64,000 nucleotides of DNA from Streptomyces asiaticus (GCF_018138715.1 NZ_JAGSHX010000006.1:6076001-6140000), one strand, 5' to 3'. Counted from the first letter of the stretch, positions 34,090-43,070 are shown. Notes: generated by a model from the letters alone, not told the origin. Made by a program: numbers and translations.

Positions 34090-35679
34090 TCAATCGTCTC
34101 GGCCGGTGGGTGGCCGTCCCGCGCGGCCGGGCCGGGTGAGGTCGGTGATCTCGATCAGGTGGTCGGGGCCGCGGAAGGTCCCGCCGGGCGTACGGATCTC
34201 GGCCGTCGTCCCGTCGGCGAGGGCCGTCAGCCGGATCTCCATCGAGCCGTCGTTGCTGGTCGCCACCGTGTTCGTCATACCGGGTCGCCACGTGGCCAGG
34301 GCATCGCCGAGCAGCTGCAAGAACAGCCCGAAGGCCACCGGGTCCAGTTCTCCCACCGTGGACAACCGTATGGTGTCGTCCGTCGCGAGCCGGGCACGGG
34401 CGGCGGCGATCTCCTCCGCCTGCCTGGCGGCGATCTCCGCGAGCCGGTGTCGCTCCTCGGAGCGGTCCCGCACCCGGCGGGCCCGCCCGCGGCGTTCGTA
34501 GCTCCCGGTACGGCGCAGTTGCGGGCTGATCCGCAGTGGCTCGGCCTCGGCCCACGACGTGGACGCGGGCACCGGGCGGGCCGTGCGCTCGGCCAGGGTA
34601 TCGGCGTCCACGGTCAGATGACGCGCGGAGTACAGGCCGAAGGCGGCGCGCCACAGCCGGTGCCGCGCCTCGTCGTCCGGGGCCTCGGCGAACCAGCGGG
34701 CCAGGGTGCGGAAGTCCGCGGACCGGTCCGAACGCCCGGCCCGCCGCTCATTCAACTGCCTGACCACCGCGAGGAGTTGTGGGATCGCCCCGAGGGCCCG
34801 CCCGCGCAGCAGCCGGGCCTGCGACTCACGGCCGTCCGCGGAGACGAACCAGGCGGTGAGCCCCGACCACTTCGCCGCCCACCGCTCATACGCCTGCTCC
34901 TCGGCGCTTTCGGCGTCCTCGGGCGCGGCGTCGGCCGCCTCACGGGCCGCCGCCAGCCGCAGCAGCACCCCGGCCCGCCCGTCCTGCTCCAGCTCGCCGA
35001 TGAGCACCGCGATCCGCCCGCCCAGCGTGATCAGGTCCTGGATGAACCGCTCCAGGTACTGGATCAGCCGGTCCTTGTAGGCGAGGAACACCTCGACTTC
35101 CACACCGTGCAGATCCATGGTGCGCTGGAGCGACCCCATGAACGCCCGCGCGTTCTCCGCCAGCGCCTCGAACCGGCCCGTCAGCGCCGAAAGCGCCAGA
35201 TGCGCCTTCGCCGCGTCGGGCCCGCCCTCCTCCCGCTCAGCCACGATCACCAGAAGGGCCCGCAGCTGCGTGACGATGTCGTGCAGCGCCACCGCCTGCA
35301 GCGCACCGCGCCGCCCCAGCGCCTCGTCGTACACCGACAACGCCTGTTCGGCGGCCTCCCCGGCCTGCGTGAGCTGATAGATGAACCGCTTGCGGTAGAA
35401 GTCCTCGACCGCGGTGACCCGCGAGGTGTCCGGATCCGCCCGCAGATTGCCCCACTCCACGAGGCTGTCCAGCGCCTTCACCACCGCGTCCGGATCCGTC
35501 GGCCGGTACTCCGGCGCCAGCGCGGCATGCACGTCCTCGGGCCGCAGATGCACCGCGAACCGCTCCTTCGCCGCGAGGAACGCACGCATCACCTGACGGT
35601 ACAAGGCCGCGTTCGGCACGGTCAGATGGATGAACGGCGCGTGCTCGCTGCCGCGCGGACCGGAAGCTGGTGACGTCAT
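34090..35679 (-). CDS. jetA: Wadjet JetA-like protein (DUF2397)
   Basis: The 529-residue protein of the DUF2397/TIGR02677 family corresponds to the kleisin-like subunit. It opens with EHAPFIHLTVPNAALYRQVMRAFLAAKERFAVHLRPEDVHAAL, and contains the typical ALDSLVEWGNLRADPDTSRVTAVEDFYRKRFIYQLTQAGEAAEQALSVYDEAL and DLITLGGRIAVLIGELEQDGRAGVLLRLAAAREAADA segments. I start it at ATG 35679; 64 upstream codons are open but read as non-conserved Arg/Pro-rich sequence. It is the first gene of the jetABCD operon, in the usual order, and its promoter probably lies near the direct repeats at 35731-35767. Confidence 0.86.
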   Translation of the reverse strand: MTSPASGPRGSEHAPFIHLTVPNAALYRQVMRAFLAAKERFAVHLRPEDVHAALAPEYRPTDPDAVVKALDSLVEWGNLRADPDTSRVTAVEDFYRKRFIYQLTQAGEAAEQALSVYDEALGRRGALQAVALHDIVTQLRALLVIVAEREEGGPDAAKAHLALSALTGRFEALAENARAFMGSLQRTMDLHGVEVEVFLAYKDRLIQYLERFIQDLITLGGRIAVLIGELEQDGRAGVLLRLAAAREAADAAPEDAESAEEQAYERWAAKWSGLTAWFVSADGRESQARLLRGRALGAIPQLLAVVRQLNERRAGRSDRSADFRTLARWFAEAPDDEARHRLWRAAFGLYSARHLTVDADTLAERTARPVPASTSWAEAEPLRISPQLRRTGSYERRGRARRVRDRSEERHRLAEIAARQAEEIAAARARLATDDTIRLSTVGELDPVAFGLFLQLLGDALATWRPGMTNTVATSNDGSMEIRLTALADGTTAEIRTPGGTFRGPDHLIEITDLTRPGRAGRPPTGRDD

Positions 35680-36162
35680 CGTCCCGGCATTCTTCCCGAC
35701 ACGTACACCAGGGCGGAAATCCCCGCCGCGGGGGTTGACAGGATGGGCTGCGGGGATTGACAGGATGCCCTGCCGCTTACGCGTCACACTCCGCTCGCGC
35801 AGAGCGACCGGTCGCTTGCAGACCACGCTGATCCCAACGAGAGGCACGATGACGCGCGAGCCGCGCGCCACGACACGCGGTACGTGCCACGGTGTCAGGT
35901 CGATGGACCGGTCGTGTTCGGCCGGCGCGACGGGCCGCAGGCCGGGCTTCCCAGCGCGTCATGGCGGTCCCCGAGCAGTGTCGGCCTTATGTCGCGTTGC
36001 GCGTTGGTCGTATTCAGCGACGCCCCGCGGAACGCCCCGCGTGGACCTCCGACGTAGCCGGCGTTGTAGCGTTTCGTGCAGCCGTTCGGCTCTCGTTGCC
36101 CGTCGCAGCCACCCACGGGCAACATGCCAGGTGAACACCGCACGTGTAAGGAGCAGAACGAC
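35680..36162. other. Divergent intergenic region between jetA and a lipoprotein gene
   Basis: No gene is supported in these 483 bases. A direct repeat ggggttgacaggatg (35731-35745) and ggggattgacaggatg (35752-35767) lies 52-88 bases upstream of jetA and may bind a regulator; ccccgccgcgggg beside it is a small palindrome. Further on the sequence is ordinary and holds the promoter of the lipoprotein gene. Confidence 0.6.
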
Positions 36163-36816
36163 ATGGCACGATCAGAGTCTGCCAAGGGGATAACGATCCG
36201 GGTCGCCGCGGCCACGTTGCTGGCGGCGGCGCCGCTCATGGCTGCGTGCTCGGGCGGCTCGAACTCCTCTTCCGCCTCGAACAGCAGCAGCGCCTCCCCC
36301 TCGGCCGACGCGTCGGACAACTCCAGTGCCTCGTCGGGCGACGGCGGCTCCAGCGCACAGGCGGGCGGCCAGTCCACAGTGCCCTCCGCGGTCGGAGCCT
36401 GGGTCAGCGCGGTCATCGAGAAGGACGCGAAGCAGGCATGCCTGCTCTCTGCGCAGCCGGGCAGCGGCTCGTCCCCGAAGGCCGCCACCCCCGAGACGTG
36501 CGACGCGTCGACGACGCAGAAGATGGCCCCCGGTTTGAAGTCCATGAGCAAGGCGTTCTCGCCGCGGAACGCCTCTGGCAAGCCGACGGTCAAGGTCGAC
36601 GCGCCCACTCCCAAGGGCGATAAGGCAGTCGTCCCGGCGGCCAAGATCACCGTCGACGGAAAGCCCCTGCGGGCGATCATGCTGTCCCGCTCGCACGGCG
36701 TGGACCCGAAGTCCTTCACGGCCAAGGTGGAAACCGCCAAGGTCAACGGGAAGTGGTACATCGGCGACTTCGACATGGACAGCGGTCATCAGACACTGCG
36801 GCCTCAAGGGCAGTAG
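36163..36816 (+). CDS. Secreted lipoprotein, Ser-rich, function unknown
   Basis: The 217-residue protein begins MARSESAKGITIRVAAATLLAAAPLMAACSGGS with a lipobox ending at Cys 29. A Ser/Ala/Gly-rich linker (about 30-68) precedes a compact domain of about 145 residues: VGAWVSAVIEKDAKQACLLSAQPG...ETCDASTTQKMAPGLKSM...VKVDAPTPKGDKAVVPAAKITVDGKPLRAIMLSRSHG and a final VNGKWYIGDFDMDSG. The two Cys (in KQACLL and PETCDAS) could form a disulfide. The last strand pattern (VNGKWYIGDF) resembles SnoaL/NTF2-like lipoprotein domains. The start is ATG 36163 with AAGGAGC upstream. Confidence 0.75.
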   Translation: MARSESAKGITIRVAAATLLAAAPLMAACSGGSNSSSASNSSSASPSADASDNSSASSGDGGSSAQAGGQSTVPSAVGAWVSAVIEKDAKQACLLSAQPGSGSSPKAATPETCDASTTQKMAPGLKSMSKAFSPRNASGKPTVKVDAPTPKGDKAVVPAAKITVDGKPLRAIMLSRSHGVDPKSFTAKVETAKVNGKWYIGDFDMDSGHQTLRPQGQ

Positions 36817-37870
36817 CTGCGTCAAGGGCGGTAGCTGCGGCGTGGCGTGATCTCTCGGCCGTCCGGGAGTGCGTTGGCAAGGCGTCGGCGTCGCGGCCCG
36901 CGGCGGGAGCGGATGGGCGGGATGCCGCCGACCACCGGCTGCGGATCGAGGCTGTCGTGGGTGTTCTCGGCGGAGACGCCCGGCGAGAGCGGGAATCCGC
37001 TGCGGTCACGGTTTTAGATCATGTCCTGCACGGTGAGGCGGCAGGAACGTTTCGCCCGGCACAGGGCAGCGGCGAGACCGAGGAGACCCAGGTTCGCGGG
37101 GGTCGTTGGTAGCGGGTGCTGAGCCGGCGGTAGCCGGACAGTCACGACACCGTTCTCCCGGTCACCCGGGCGTGCCGTTCCGTTTCCGACCCCCTGCGGG
37201 TCGTGGCACGCGCCCGGTTGCGCATACGCGAAGACCCCGCATCCAGCATCGTGCCTGGTAGCGGGGTCTTTCGGCACCTTCGCCGAGGTGCTCTCGGCGG
37301 GGGACCCGGCGAATGGGGGCAAATCGACCCATTGGTGGGCGGTGAGCTGGTGATCCAGACGGCCTTTCCGGTGAATCGAAGGGGACGCCTGCGAGGGCGA
37401 CTACGACGGCGACGAGGTGCTGTGCTACGCCGGGGAGAACCTCGCCGAGATCTACGGGTGCAAGATCCGTGAACTGATGCGCACCGCGGGCCGGGCCATG
37501 GAGTAGGCCCGCCACCGTGTCGACGCGAGGCAGGCCGGGGAGCACCTGCGACCCGGGGCTGAGCTTCAGGAGGGGGATATCAGGTTGCCGCGGTAGCCGC
37601 GCTGCGGGAACCCGGCGGCACCACGCCAAGGGAGCGCTCACGGGTCCTGCTGGTGGGCAGCGCGAATCTCGCTGAATCCGGGGCAAGAAGGAACCCGGAA
37701 GCCCGGGTGCTCATCACCGGCGGCACCGCTCCGCACAGGGCCGCCGAACACATCCGGCGACTGAGGTGCCGGGGTTGGAGGCCAAGCCTGCCGAAGTCGT
37801 CAGCTCGCGCCCCTGTCCTCTCCTAGGCTGGCGGTGCATCAGAGCACAACCACAGCAGAGCGGAAGAAGC
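36817..37870. other. Decayed region with dispersed repeat, copy 2
   Basis: I find no intact gene in this kilobase. Copy 2 of the dispersed repeat (about 37205-37375) has hairpin 1 at 37232-37240/37261-37269, hairpin 2 at 37274-37279/37286-37291 and the core ggtgagctggtgatccagac at 37341-37360. Directly to its right an open frame without a start encodes GDYDGDEVLCYAGENLAEIYGCKIRELMRTAGRAME up to a TAG at 37504-37506. The rest (36817-37200, 37510-37850) is coding-like in composition but broken in all frames. Confidence 0.6.
37375..37506 (+). pseudogene. C-terminal gene fragment abutting repeat copy 2
   Basis: The open frame EGDACEGDYDGDEVLCYAGENLAEIYGCKIRELMRTAGRAME ends in TAG but has no start codon; it becomes coding-like exactly where repeat copy 2 ends. 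Codon use is typical of the genome (third-position G/C). I do not recognise the family. The likely reading is a gene whose 5' part was lost where the repeat now lies. Confidence 0.4.
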
Positions 37871-38048
37871 ATGCGCGGCCTCACCGAGGCGAACCTCAAA
37901 ATGCTGGCCGGCCCCCGTTCCTACGAGCGCGGGCTCGGCTACCTGGACGCGGTGTCCGGAGTCGAGGTCGGTGACGGCTGGGTCACCGCGAGTGTCCATG
38001 GCACGGAGCGGTACGAGGTGGAGCTGACGCTGGACGGGCCAGGTGGGC
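37871..38048 (+). pseudogene. SWIM zinc-finger protein, 5' half (interrupted by transposon)
   Basis: The frame opens at ATG 37871 with MRGLTEANLKMLAGPRSYERGLGYLDAVSGVEVGDGWVTASVHGTERYEVELTLDGPGGL, the N-terminal region of actinobacterial SWIM zinc-finger proteins, and is cut off by the transposon after 59 codons plus one base. The remaining two bases of the split Leu codon and the rest of the gene resume at 45384. The reading continues about 37 codons into the transposon before a stop. Confidence 0.9.
38044..38048. repeat. Target-site duplication, left (TGGGC)
   Basis: TGGGC directly precedes the left end of the transposon and is repeated directly after the right end at 45379-45383, the 5-bp duplication expected for Tn7/Tn5053-type insertion. 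Confidence 0.92.
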
Positions 38049-38059
38049 TGTCCGTTCCC
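38049..38059. repeat. Left terminal inverted repeat
   Basis: TGTCCGTTCCC is the perfect inverse of 45368-45378. It is followed by aaaagatctgaacgg, the first subterminal repeat. Confidence 0.92.
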
Positions 38060-38242
38060 AAAAGATCTGAACGGATGAGGTGTCTCCGAGCTGGGCCTTG
38101 TCAGTTCTGCTGGGACGATTCCGAAGCCGGGCGGCCCAGTGGATCTGAACGGTGGTGAGCCTGCTTGTGGACGAGCTGGGGTGGCCCATTTGTTCTGTCG
38201 GACGGTGGGGCTGTGACCTGGAGTCTTTCAGTTCTGGTGGGA

Positions 38243-39208
38243 CTAATCCCGTAGGGCGTCGTAGTCGTCCGGCGTCGTCACCAGCATCAGTGATCGTCCC
38301 AGGGAGTCGGTCCAGCGAAAGAGAGCGTCGTTGGAAAAGGCGTGGGAACGGAGTTTTTCGCGGAGGGTGGGGACGTTGAGCCTGTGCTCGGCCTCTGTGT
38401 AGACGGCGTCGATGGTGCGCCGGTGCTGGCTGAGGTTCGTCCATCGGCGAGGTGCCCGTAGTGCCCGCCAAACAGGATCGGCCACCATGCCCAGCAGCGT
38501 GACGAACTCTGGATAGGTGGCGATGTACTCCCGCTCGTCGACGCGTCGTCTGATGATGTTCCCGTAGACGGCTTCCTTGGGAGGGAGCCGGGTGAGGCGG
38601 TCGTTCCAGCGTGACAGCAGATGGGGTTGGTTCTTGTTCAGGAGCCAGGAGCGGACCAAGTGCTGCGCTTCCTTCGTTCCTGCTTCCAGGGTGTCGGGGA
38701 AGCGGCGGGCGATTCGTCGGTGGCGGTGCTGAGCGGTGACGAGCTCTGGGAGGTGGCCGACGCGGTAGTGGCGATTGCCGTCGACCCAGATGCCGTGTCG
38801 GCGGCAGAGCTGGAGATCGGCGGGGCGGTGGGCGAGGACGGGCCCGGTGATCCCGCGCCGATGCATGCAGTGTGAGCAGGCGACGTAGAGACGCCGACGG
38901 TAGCGGACGACGTCACCAGCGGTGCGCGCCTCAATCCTGGCGATCGCTGGTAGCAGCATCCGGAGGGTCTCGGGCGCAAGACCCGTCAGGATGGCCAGCC
39001 GTGGCAGAACCATCGGAGTCCAGCGCCATAGTGTGTCTGTCCGCTTGCCGACCTGCGCGTTTTTGAACGGTGTAAGGGCTTTCGCCAGTTGGCCCGCCGT
39101 CACTTGGTTGGCGGCGGCGAGGCGGTGCAGATACCAGCCGAAGACCTCCCCGTGGACCGGTGGCAGAGGAAGCGGCAGGAGTCGGACCGGGGTTTCCCAA
39201 GGCTCCAT
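38243..39208 (-). CDS. tniQ: TniQ/TnsD-like target-selection protein
   Basis: The 321-residue protein shows the TniQ layout: an N-terminal basic helical segment ending in LPRLAILTGLAPETLRMLL, a zinc-binding core with CSHC at 111-114 and CRRH at 135-138, and an HTH-like C-terminus with PRRWTNLSQHRRTIDAVYTEAEHRLN. TniQ proteins choose the target and recruit the TnsC ATPase; here the protein is short, like Tn5053 TniQ rather than Tn7 TnsD. It is the last gene of the transposition operon, three bases after tnsC. Its stop codon overlaps a subterminal repeat. Confidence 0.9.
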   Translation of the reverse strand: MEPWETPVRLLPLPLPPVHGEVFGWYLHRLAAANQVTAGQLAKALTPFKNAQVGKRTDTLWRWTPMVLPRLAILTGLAPETLRMLLPAIARIEARTAGDVVRYRRRLYVACSHCMHRRGITGPVLAHRPADLQLCRRHGIWVDGNRHYRVGHLPELVTAQHRHRRIARRFPDTLEAGTKEAQHLVRSWLLNKNQPHLLSRWNDRLTRLPPKEAVYGNIIRRRVDEREYIATYPEFVTLLGMVADPVWRALRAPRRWTNLSQHRRTIDAVYTEAEHRLNVPTLREKLRSHAFSNDALFRWTDSLGRSLMLVTTPDDYDALRD

Positions 39209-39211
39209 TGC

Positions 39212-40264
39212 TCAGGCTGCCTTCGGTCTGCGAGTGCGCTTGGCGCGGCGGTGATCAGGCTGGGACTGCTGGACGGCGTGGTCGAGCTCGATCTCGTCGA
39301 GCATGCGCTTGGTGATCTTTTCTGTGCCGGCGTCAATGGCGTCGACGGCGGCTTCGCGGATGAGCTGGGAAAGGCTGCCGATCAGCCCGCCGGTGCGTTC
39401 GTGGAGGTAACCGGTCATGGCGACCAAGGTGCCGGGGCGATGAGCGTGTAGTCGCAGGGAGTCTTCCATGGTCGCCACCAAGGCCTGCCAGTGCTCCTTG
39501 TCCGCGCGATTCTTGTGGCCGAAGGGCCGAGAGGGGATGACCGTGTAGCGGCCGGCGATCTGTTGCCCGCGGGTGCCTTGGAACAGGCTGCTGGTCTCGA
39601 CGTCGAGACCAGCAAGCACGAAGGTGGCCGCGATCCGTTCCGAGAGGTACTTCAGCTGGTCGGATGCCTCGGCTCCGTGGCGGGTCGTCAGGTCGAGGTT
39701 GTGGATCTCGTCGACCAGGACGAGCGTGGTGCCGAGCTTGCCGAGCAGGTCGCAGACGGCGTTGGTGATCTGGACCTGGCTCATGCGGTGCTCCAGCGGG
39801 ACGCCGAGGAATCGGGCGAACTCGCCTGCGAGCATCTTGGGGGTGGCGGCTGGGGGAACGGTGACGAAGACGACTGGCAGTCCGCCGACGGCGGCGGGGT
39901 TGCGACGCCGGGTGATCTGTTCGACGTTCTTGCCCAGCTGAGTGATCGCGGTGGTCTTGCCAGTGCCGGCCGAACCGGACACGATCAGGCCGCGCCGGGC
40001 GGAGACCTGGTGCCGGTTGAGCACGATGCGTTTGCGGCCGGTGGTGACGACGCCGCGGATCGTGGGGGTGTTCACGATGACGGATCGTGTGTGGTAGTCG
40101 ATCCGCGCCTCTTTGTAGGACTCCAGTTCGTCCTCGTCCAGGACTGTTCCGGGTGGGAGGGACGGTGGGGGCTCGGGGTTCTCGTCGACGAACGCCCGCC
40201 AGCCTTCCTTCGTGGTCAGCGACGCCTGTGGATTGGCGATGTCCTGTGGCGGCGCCTGACTCAC
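39212..40264 (-). CDS. tnsC: TnsC/TniB-like AAA+ ATPase
   Basis: The 350-residue AAA+ protein carries Walker A GSAGTGKTT at 97-105 and Walker B LVLVDEIHNL at about 181-190, with sensor-like segments after it. It is the regulator that links the target protein TniQ to the transposase and confers target immunity in Tn7 systems. The GTG start overlaps the tnsB stop by four bases. An Arg/Lys-rich tail (HRRAKRTRRPKAA) closes the protein. Confidence 0.92.
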   Translation of the reverse strand: MSQAPPQDIANPQASLTTKEGWRAFVDENPEPPPSLPPGTVLDEDELESYKEARIDYHTRSVIVNTPTIRGVVTTGRKRIVLNRHQVSARRGLIVSGSAGTGKTTAITQLGKNVEQITRRRNPAAVGGLPVVFVTVPPAATPKMLAGEFARFLGVPLEHRMSQVQITNAVCDLLGKLGTTLVLVDEIHNLDLTTRHGAEASDQLKYLSERIAATFVLAGLDVETSSLFQGTRGQQIAGRYTVIPSRPFGHKNRADKEHWQALVATMEDSLRLHAHRPGTLVAMTGYLHERTGGLIGSLSQLIREAAVDAIDAGTEKITKRMLDEIELDHAVQQSQPDHRRAKRTRRPKAA

Positions 40265-42312
40265 AGGCGGCTCCCGTCAGTGAAGGCGTCGAAGACGCCG
40301 AAGGGGATGACGTTCGACGGCTGTTCCAGGACGGTGGTCTCATCCTCGGTGTCTTCCGGAGCAGGTGCCTGTGGCAGCGCGTCCACGGGCCGAGCGGGCT
40401 CCAGGGCGGCGCGGGTGCGGGCCGCGATCCGGCGGTCCGGCCCGCTTTCCGCCCGGGTCAGCAACTGGTCTACTGCGGCGGCCACGGCGGCCTGGTCGGT
40501 GTCGTCCCGGCACCGCATCGCGAGCAGGTCCCGGGCCCGACGCCAGGTGAAGTCAGCGAACGGCGCGGAGACCAGGTGTCGGTGTGTCCACGGAACAGTG
40601 ATCCACTCTCCGGTGCGCGCGTCGCGTACCCAGACCTGGGACAGGTCGTAGGGGTCGTAGTGGACCTCCCAGAGCCCGCCTTTGGCGGTCACTCCCGAGG
40701 AGCGACGCCGTAGACGGTTCAGTCCGGGGCAGTTGTAGGTGCGGTGGTCGATGCGGATGCCGTAGTCATTGACCGACCGCCAGAGTGCTGGCAGCAGCTC
40801 CAGGTAGTCGGGGCCGCTCAACGGCATCGGCAGGTAGCCGGTGCGGGAGACCAGCAGGGCATATGCGTCGTTGGGAGACATGGGCTGGCCCGGTAGGAAC
40901 GGGCTGCGCAGTCCTTCATGTGACCGTTGCTGCCAGCAGGCCACGATCCACTCCTGCAACAGGTCGTCCAGTTCCGCGAGCGTCCATACGGCCTCGACCC
41001 CGGCGCCACGGCGGGTCGTGTTCGAACCGGTGTAACCAGGGATGTGCTGGCAGAACAGCGTGTTGATCGAGGAAAACGTCCGCTCGACGATTCCCTTGTC
41101 AGTCGGGGTGCCCGGGCGGGACGGCTGGACGGAGATGCCCAGCGACCGGCAGGCGGTCAGGAAAGTGTCGGAGACGAACACCTTGCCGTGATCGATGCCG
41201 ATCGTCTCCGGCACGATCACCGGCTTGGCGGCCGCCTGCTCCAAGCGGGCGTCGATGTCCAGCAGCCTTCGGTGGGGGATCAGCGTCGCCGACATCGCCA
41301 GCGCGTCCGACCAGCCGGGCCGCAACGGCTCCGGGACCAGCATCTTGGCCAGCAGCAGCGCGGCGTCCACGGCCTTGGTCCCTGCCGGTCGCAGCACCGC
41401 AGCGCAGATCGACCTCGTTGCCACGTCGACGGCGATCGTGAGCTCCGGGCGTCCGCTCACCCCGTCCTCCAAGACCACCATCACGTCCAGCGGTGTCGTG
41501 TCCATCTGCACCATCTCGCCGGGGCGGCAGGCCGAGGAAGGGGTGAACGCTCCTGGCGGGCGGCGAGCCGCTGACCTGCGGGATGTGGCCTCATCGAAGG
41601 CGTGCGTACCCTCGCTCATCGCTTCGACGAGCCGGTAGAACGCCGACTTCGACGGCATCGCCACTGTGCCCGGCCCATGCCGTTCCGCCAGCAGCGCCTC
41701 CACCCGCCGACGTAGCCGGCCGCGGGTGCCAGTGGACTCGTTCGTCGTCGCGGCCAGGATCTCCGTGACGGCGGCCACGACCCGGTCATCGGCCCGTCCC
41801 GTCGGTGAGGACAGACGAGTCGCACGGTGATCGACCAGGCCCCACAGACCCTGCTCGCGGTAGCGCCTGCGCATCCGCTGAACGGTCCCCACACTTGCCT
41901 GCCAGCCGATAGCCCGCAGTTCCGCCGCCTTGGCCGCCACCCGCTCCTCCACCGTGTGGCGGGCCGGGTCATATTCCGGACGAGGTAGGGCTGTGGGGTC
42001 AGCATCCAGCGGCCTGCCGAACTCCACCTCGGTCACATGCCGTTCCCAGGCTGCCGCCTTCTCGGCCTCCCGCTCCGGCACGATGTCCAACAACGCGAAC
42101 GGCGGCATGCGGCCCTGATCGGTTCCCTGGCCGATGAGCTCAAAGCCTTCCGAGACCAGTAGATGCGACAGCAACACCAGGCTCGCCGACCCGGCTTCGT
42201 CGAGGAGCCGCACTGTCGTCCCGGACAGGCCCACGACCGTGTGCAGCCGGTCATCCATGCGCACCCGATCCCCGACCCTCAACGCTGCCCGTGCCCCTGG
42301 GTGCCCGCTCAC
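40261..42312 (-). CDS. tnsB: TnsB/TniA-like DDE transposase
   Basis: The 683-residue protein has a helix-turn-helix N-terminus (about 110-240, including TVQRMRRRYREQGLWGLVDHR) and a Mu/integrase-type DDE core: Asp 271 in MVQMDTTPLD, Asp 374 in GIDHGKVF and Glu 410 in PTDKGIVERTF. The C-terminal beta-barrel follows (about 520-600). It binds the terminal repeats and joins the 3' ends to target DNA. It is coupled to tnsA by a GTGA overlap, and to tnsC likewise. A long C-terminal tail (about 600-683) probably contacts TnsC. Confidence 0.93.
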   Translation of the reverse strand: MSGHPGARAALRVGDRVRMDDRLHTVVGLSGTTVRLLDEAGSASLVLLSHLLVSEGFELIGQGTDQGRMPPFALLDIVPEREAEKAAAWERHVTEVEFGRPLDADPTALPRPEYDPARHTVEERVAAKAAELRAIGWQASVGTVQRMRRRYREQGLWGLVDHRATRLSSPTGRADDRVVAAVTEILAATTNESTGTRGRLRRRVEALLAERHGPGTVAMPSKSAFYRLVEAMSEGTHAFDEATSRRSAARRPPGAFTPSSACRPGEMVQMDTTPLDVMVVLEDGVSGRPELTIAVDVATRSICAAVLRPAGTKAVDAALLLAKMLVPEPLRPGWSDALAMSATLIPHRRLLDIDARLEQAAAKPVIVPETIGIDHGKVFVSDTFLTACRSLGISVQPSRPGTPTDKGIVERTFSSINTLFCQHIPGYTGSNTTRRGAGVEAVWTLAELDDLLQEWIVACWQQRSHEGLRSPFLPGQPMSPNDAYALLVSRTGYLPMPLSGPDYLELLPALWRSVNDYGIRIDHRTYNCPGLNRLRRRSSGVTAKGGLWEVHYDPYDLSQVWVRDARTGEWITVPWTHRHLVSAPFADFTWRRARDLLAMRCRDDTDQAAVAAAVDQLLTRAESGPDRRIAARTRAALEPARPVDALPQAPAPEDTEDETTVLEQPSNVIPFGVFDAFTDGSRL

Positions 42313-43070
42313 CGGGCCTCCGCACGTGACACCAGCGTGGCATCCGCCAGGGGGTGCGACAGATCCGCTGTCAGCCGTCCCAGCCAGAGCAGGTGGAACA
42401 CCGTCGGCAACACCGCGATGGGATCACCGAGCAGCGCAGCCTGTGTCACCAGCGGCGACGGCATCGAGAACAGGGCGAGCGACTGGGTGGCGAGCCCCTC
42501 ATCGGCCCCGTGTCGTGGATGCCGGTATCCCGCCAGCCAGCGGACGTTCGCCATCCGCACCGGATCCACCTCGCCGACGACGCGGTATCCCCACCCCGCC
42601 GCCTCACAAGCCGCCCGTGTCGCCGCGAACTTGGCCGCCGACCGTGCGTCGATCCGGTCCAGGGGTCGGCAGTCCACCACCAGCCCCCGCCCGTCCTTGA
42701 AGCGAGCGAAGTAGTCCGGAGCGTGCGAGACCCGCTTGCCCCGCTCGTCCTCCCAGAACAGCCACAACGGCTGCGACAGCAGCCCCATCACCTGTGGCGT
42801 GAAGTCGAGCAGCATCGCGTGATCCCGCTCCAGCCAGGACTCGAATCCCACGTGCCCACCGGTCGTCGACGACCAATACAACCCAGGGAAATGCCGCTGC
42901 CCGCGATATGACGGGAAGTCGCGGACCGGCCGCCCGGCCTCGAACGGCACCGAGACCGCATCCGCCAACGGCAGCCGATGTTCGCCCTGGTCGTCTCGCC
43001 AGCCGACCTCGAAGCCGTCTACTTGTGACGGCTTCGTCCCCTCCAGCACACCCAGCCCCATGTATGCCAC
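42309..43070 (-). CDS. tnsA: TnsA-like endonuclease subunit
   Basis: The 253-residue protein resembles the TnsA fold, which cuts the 5' ends of the element so that it can move by cut-and-paste. Catalytic positions: Glu 77 in GFESWLERDH, Asp 119 in HAPDYFARF, and the third position, normally Lys in a V-x-V-K strand, reads VVDCRP (131-136) so that Arg or none replaces it. GTG 43070 is used; ATG 43061 is in frame. Being the first gene of the operon, it directly overlaps the start of tnsB. Confidence 0.82.
   Translation of the reverse strand: MAYMGLGVLEGTKPSQVDGFEVGWRDDQGEHRLPLADAVSVPFEAGRPVRDFPSYRGQRHFPGLYWSSTTGGHVGFESWLERDHAMLLDFTPQVMGLLSQPLWLFWEDERGKRVSHAPDYFARFKDGRGLVVDCRPLDRIDARSAAKFAATRAACEAAGWGYRVVGEVDPVRMANVRWLAGYRHPRHGADEGLATQSLALFSMPSPLVTQAALLGDPIAVLPTVFHLLWLGRLTADLSHPLADATLVSRAEAR

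Noticed and set aside
37507..37850. Possible further gene in the decayed region (VAALREPGGTTPRERSRVLLVGSANLAESG)
   Set aside because: The frame looks partly coding but has no start with a binding site and no family match; it is broken on both sides.
38243..43070. CRISPR-associated transposon
   Set aside because: The TnsABC-TniQ set suggested it, but no Cas gene or repeat-spacer array was found in the element or the window.
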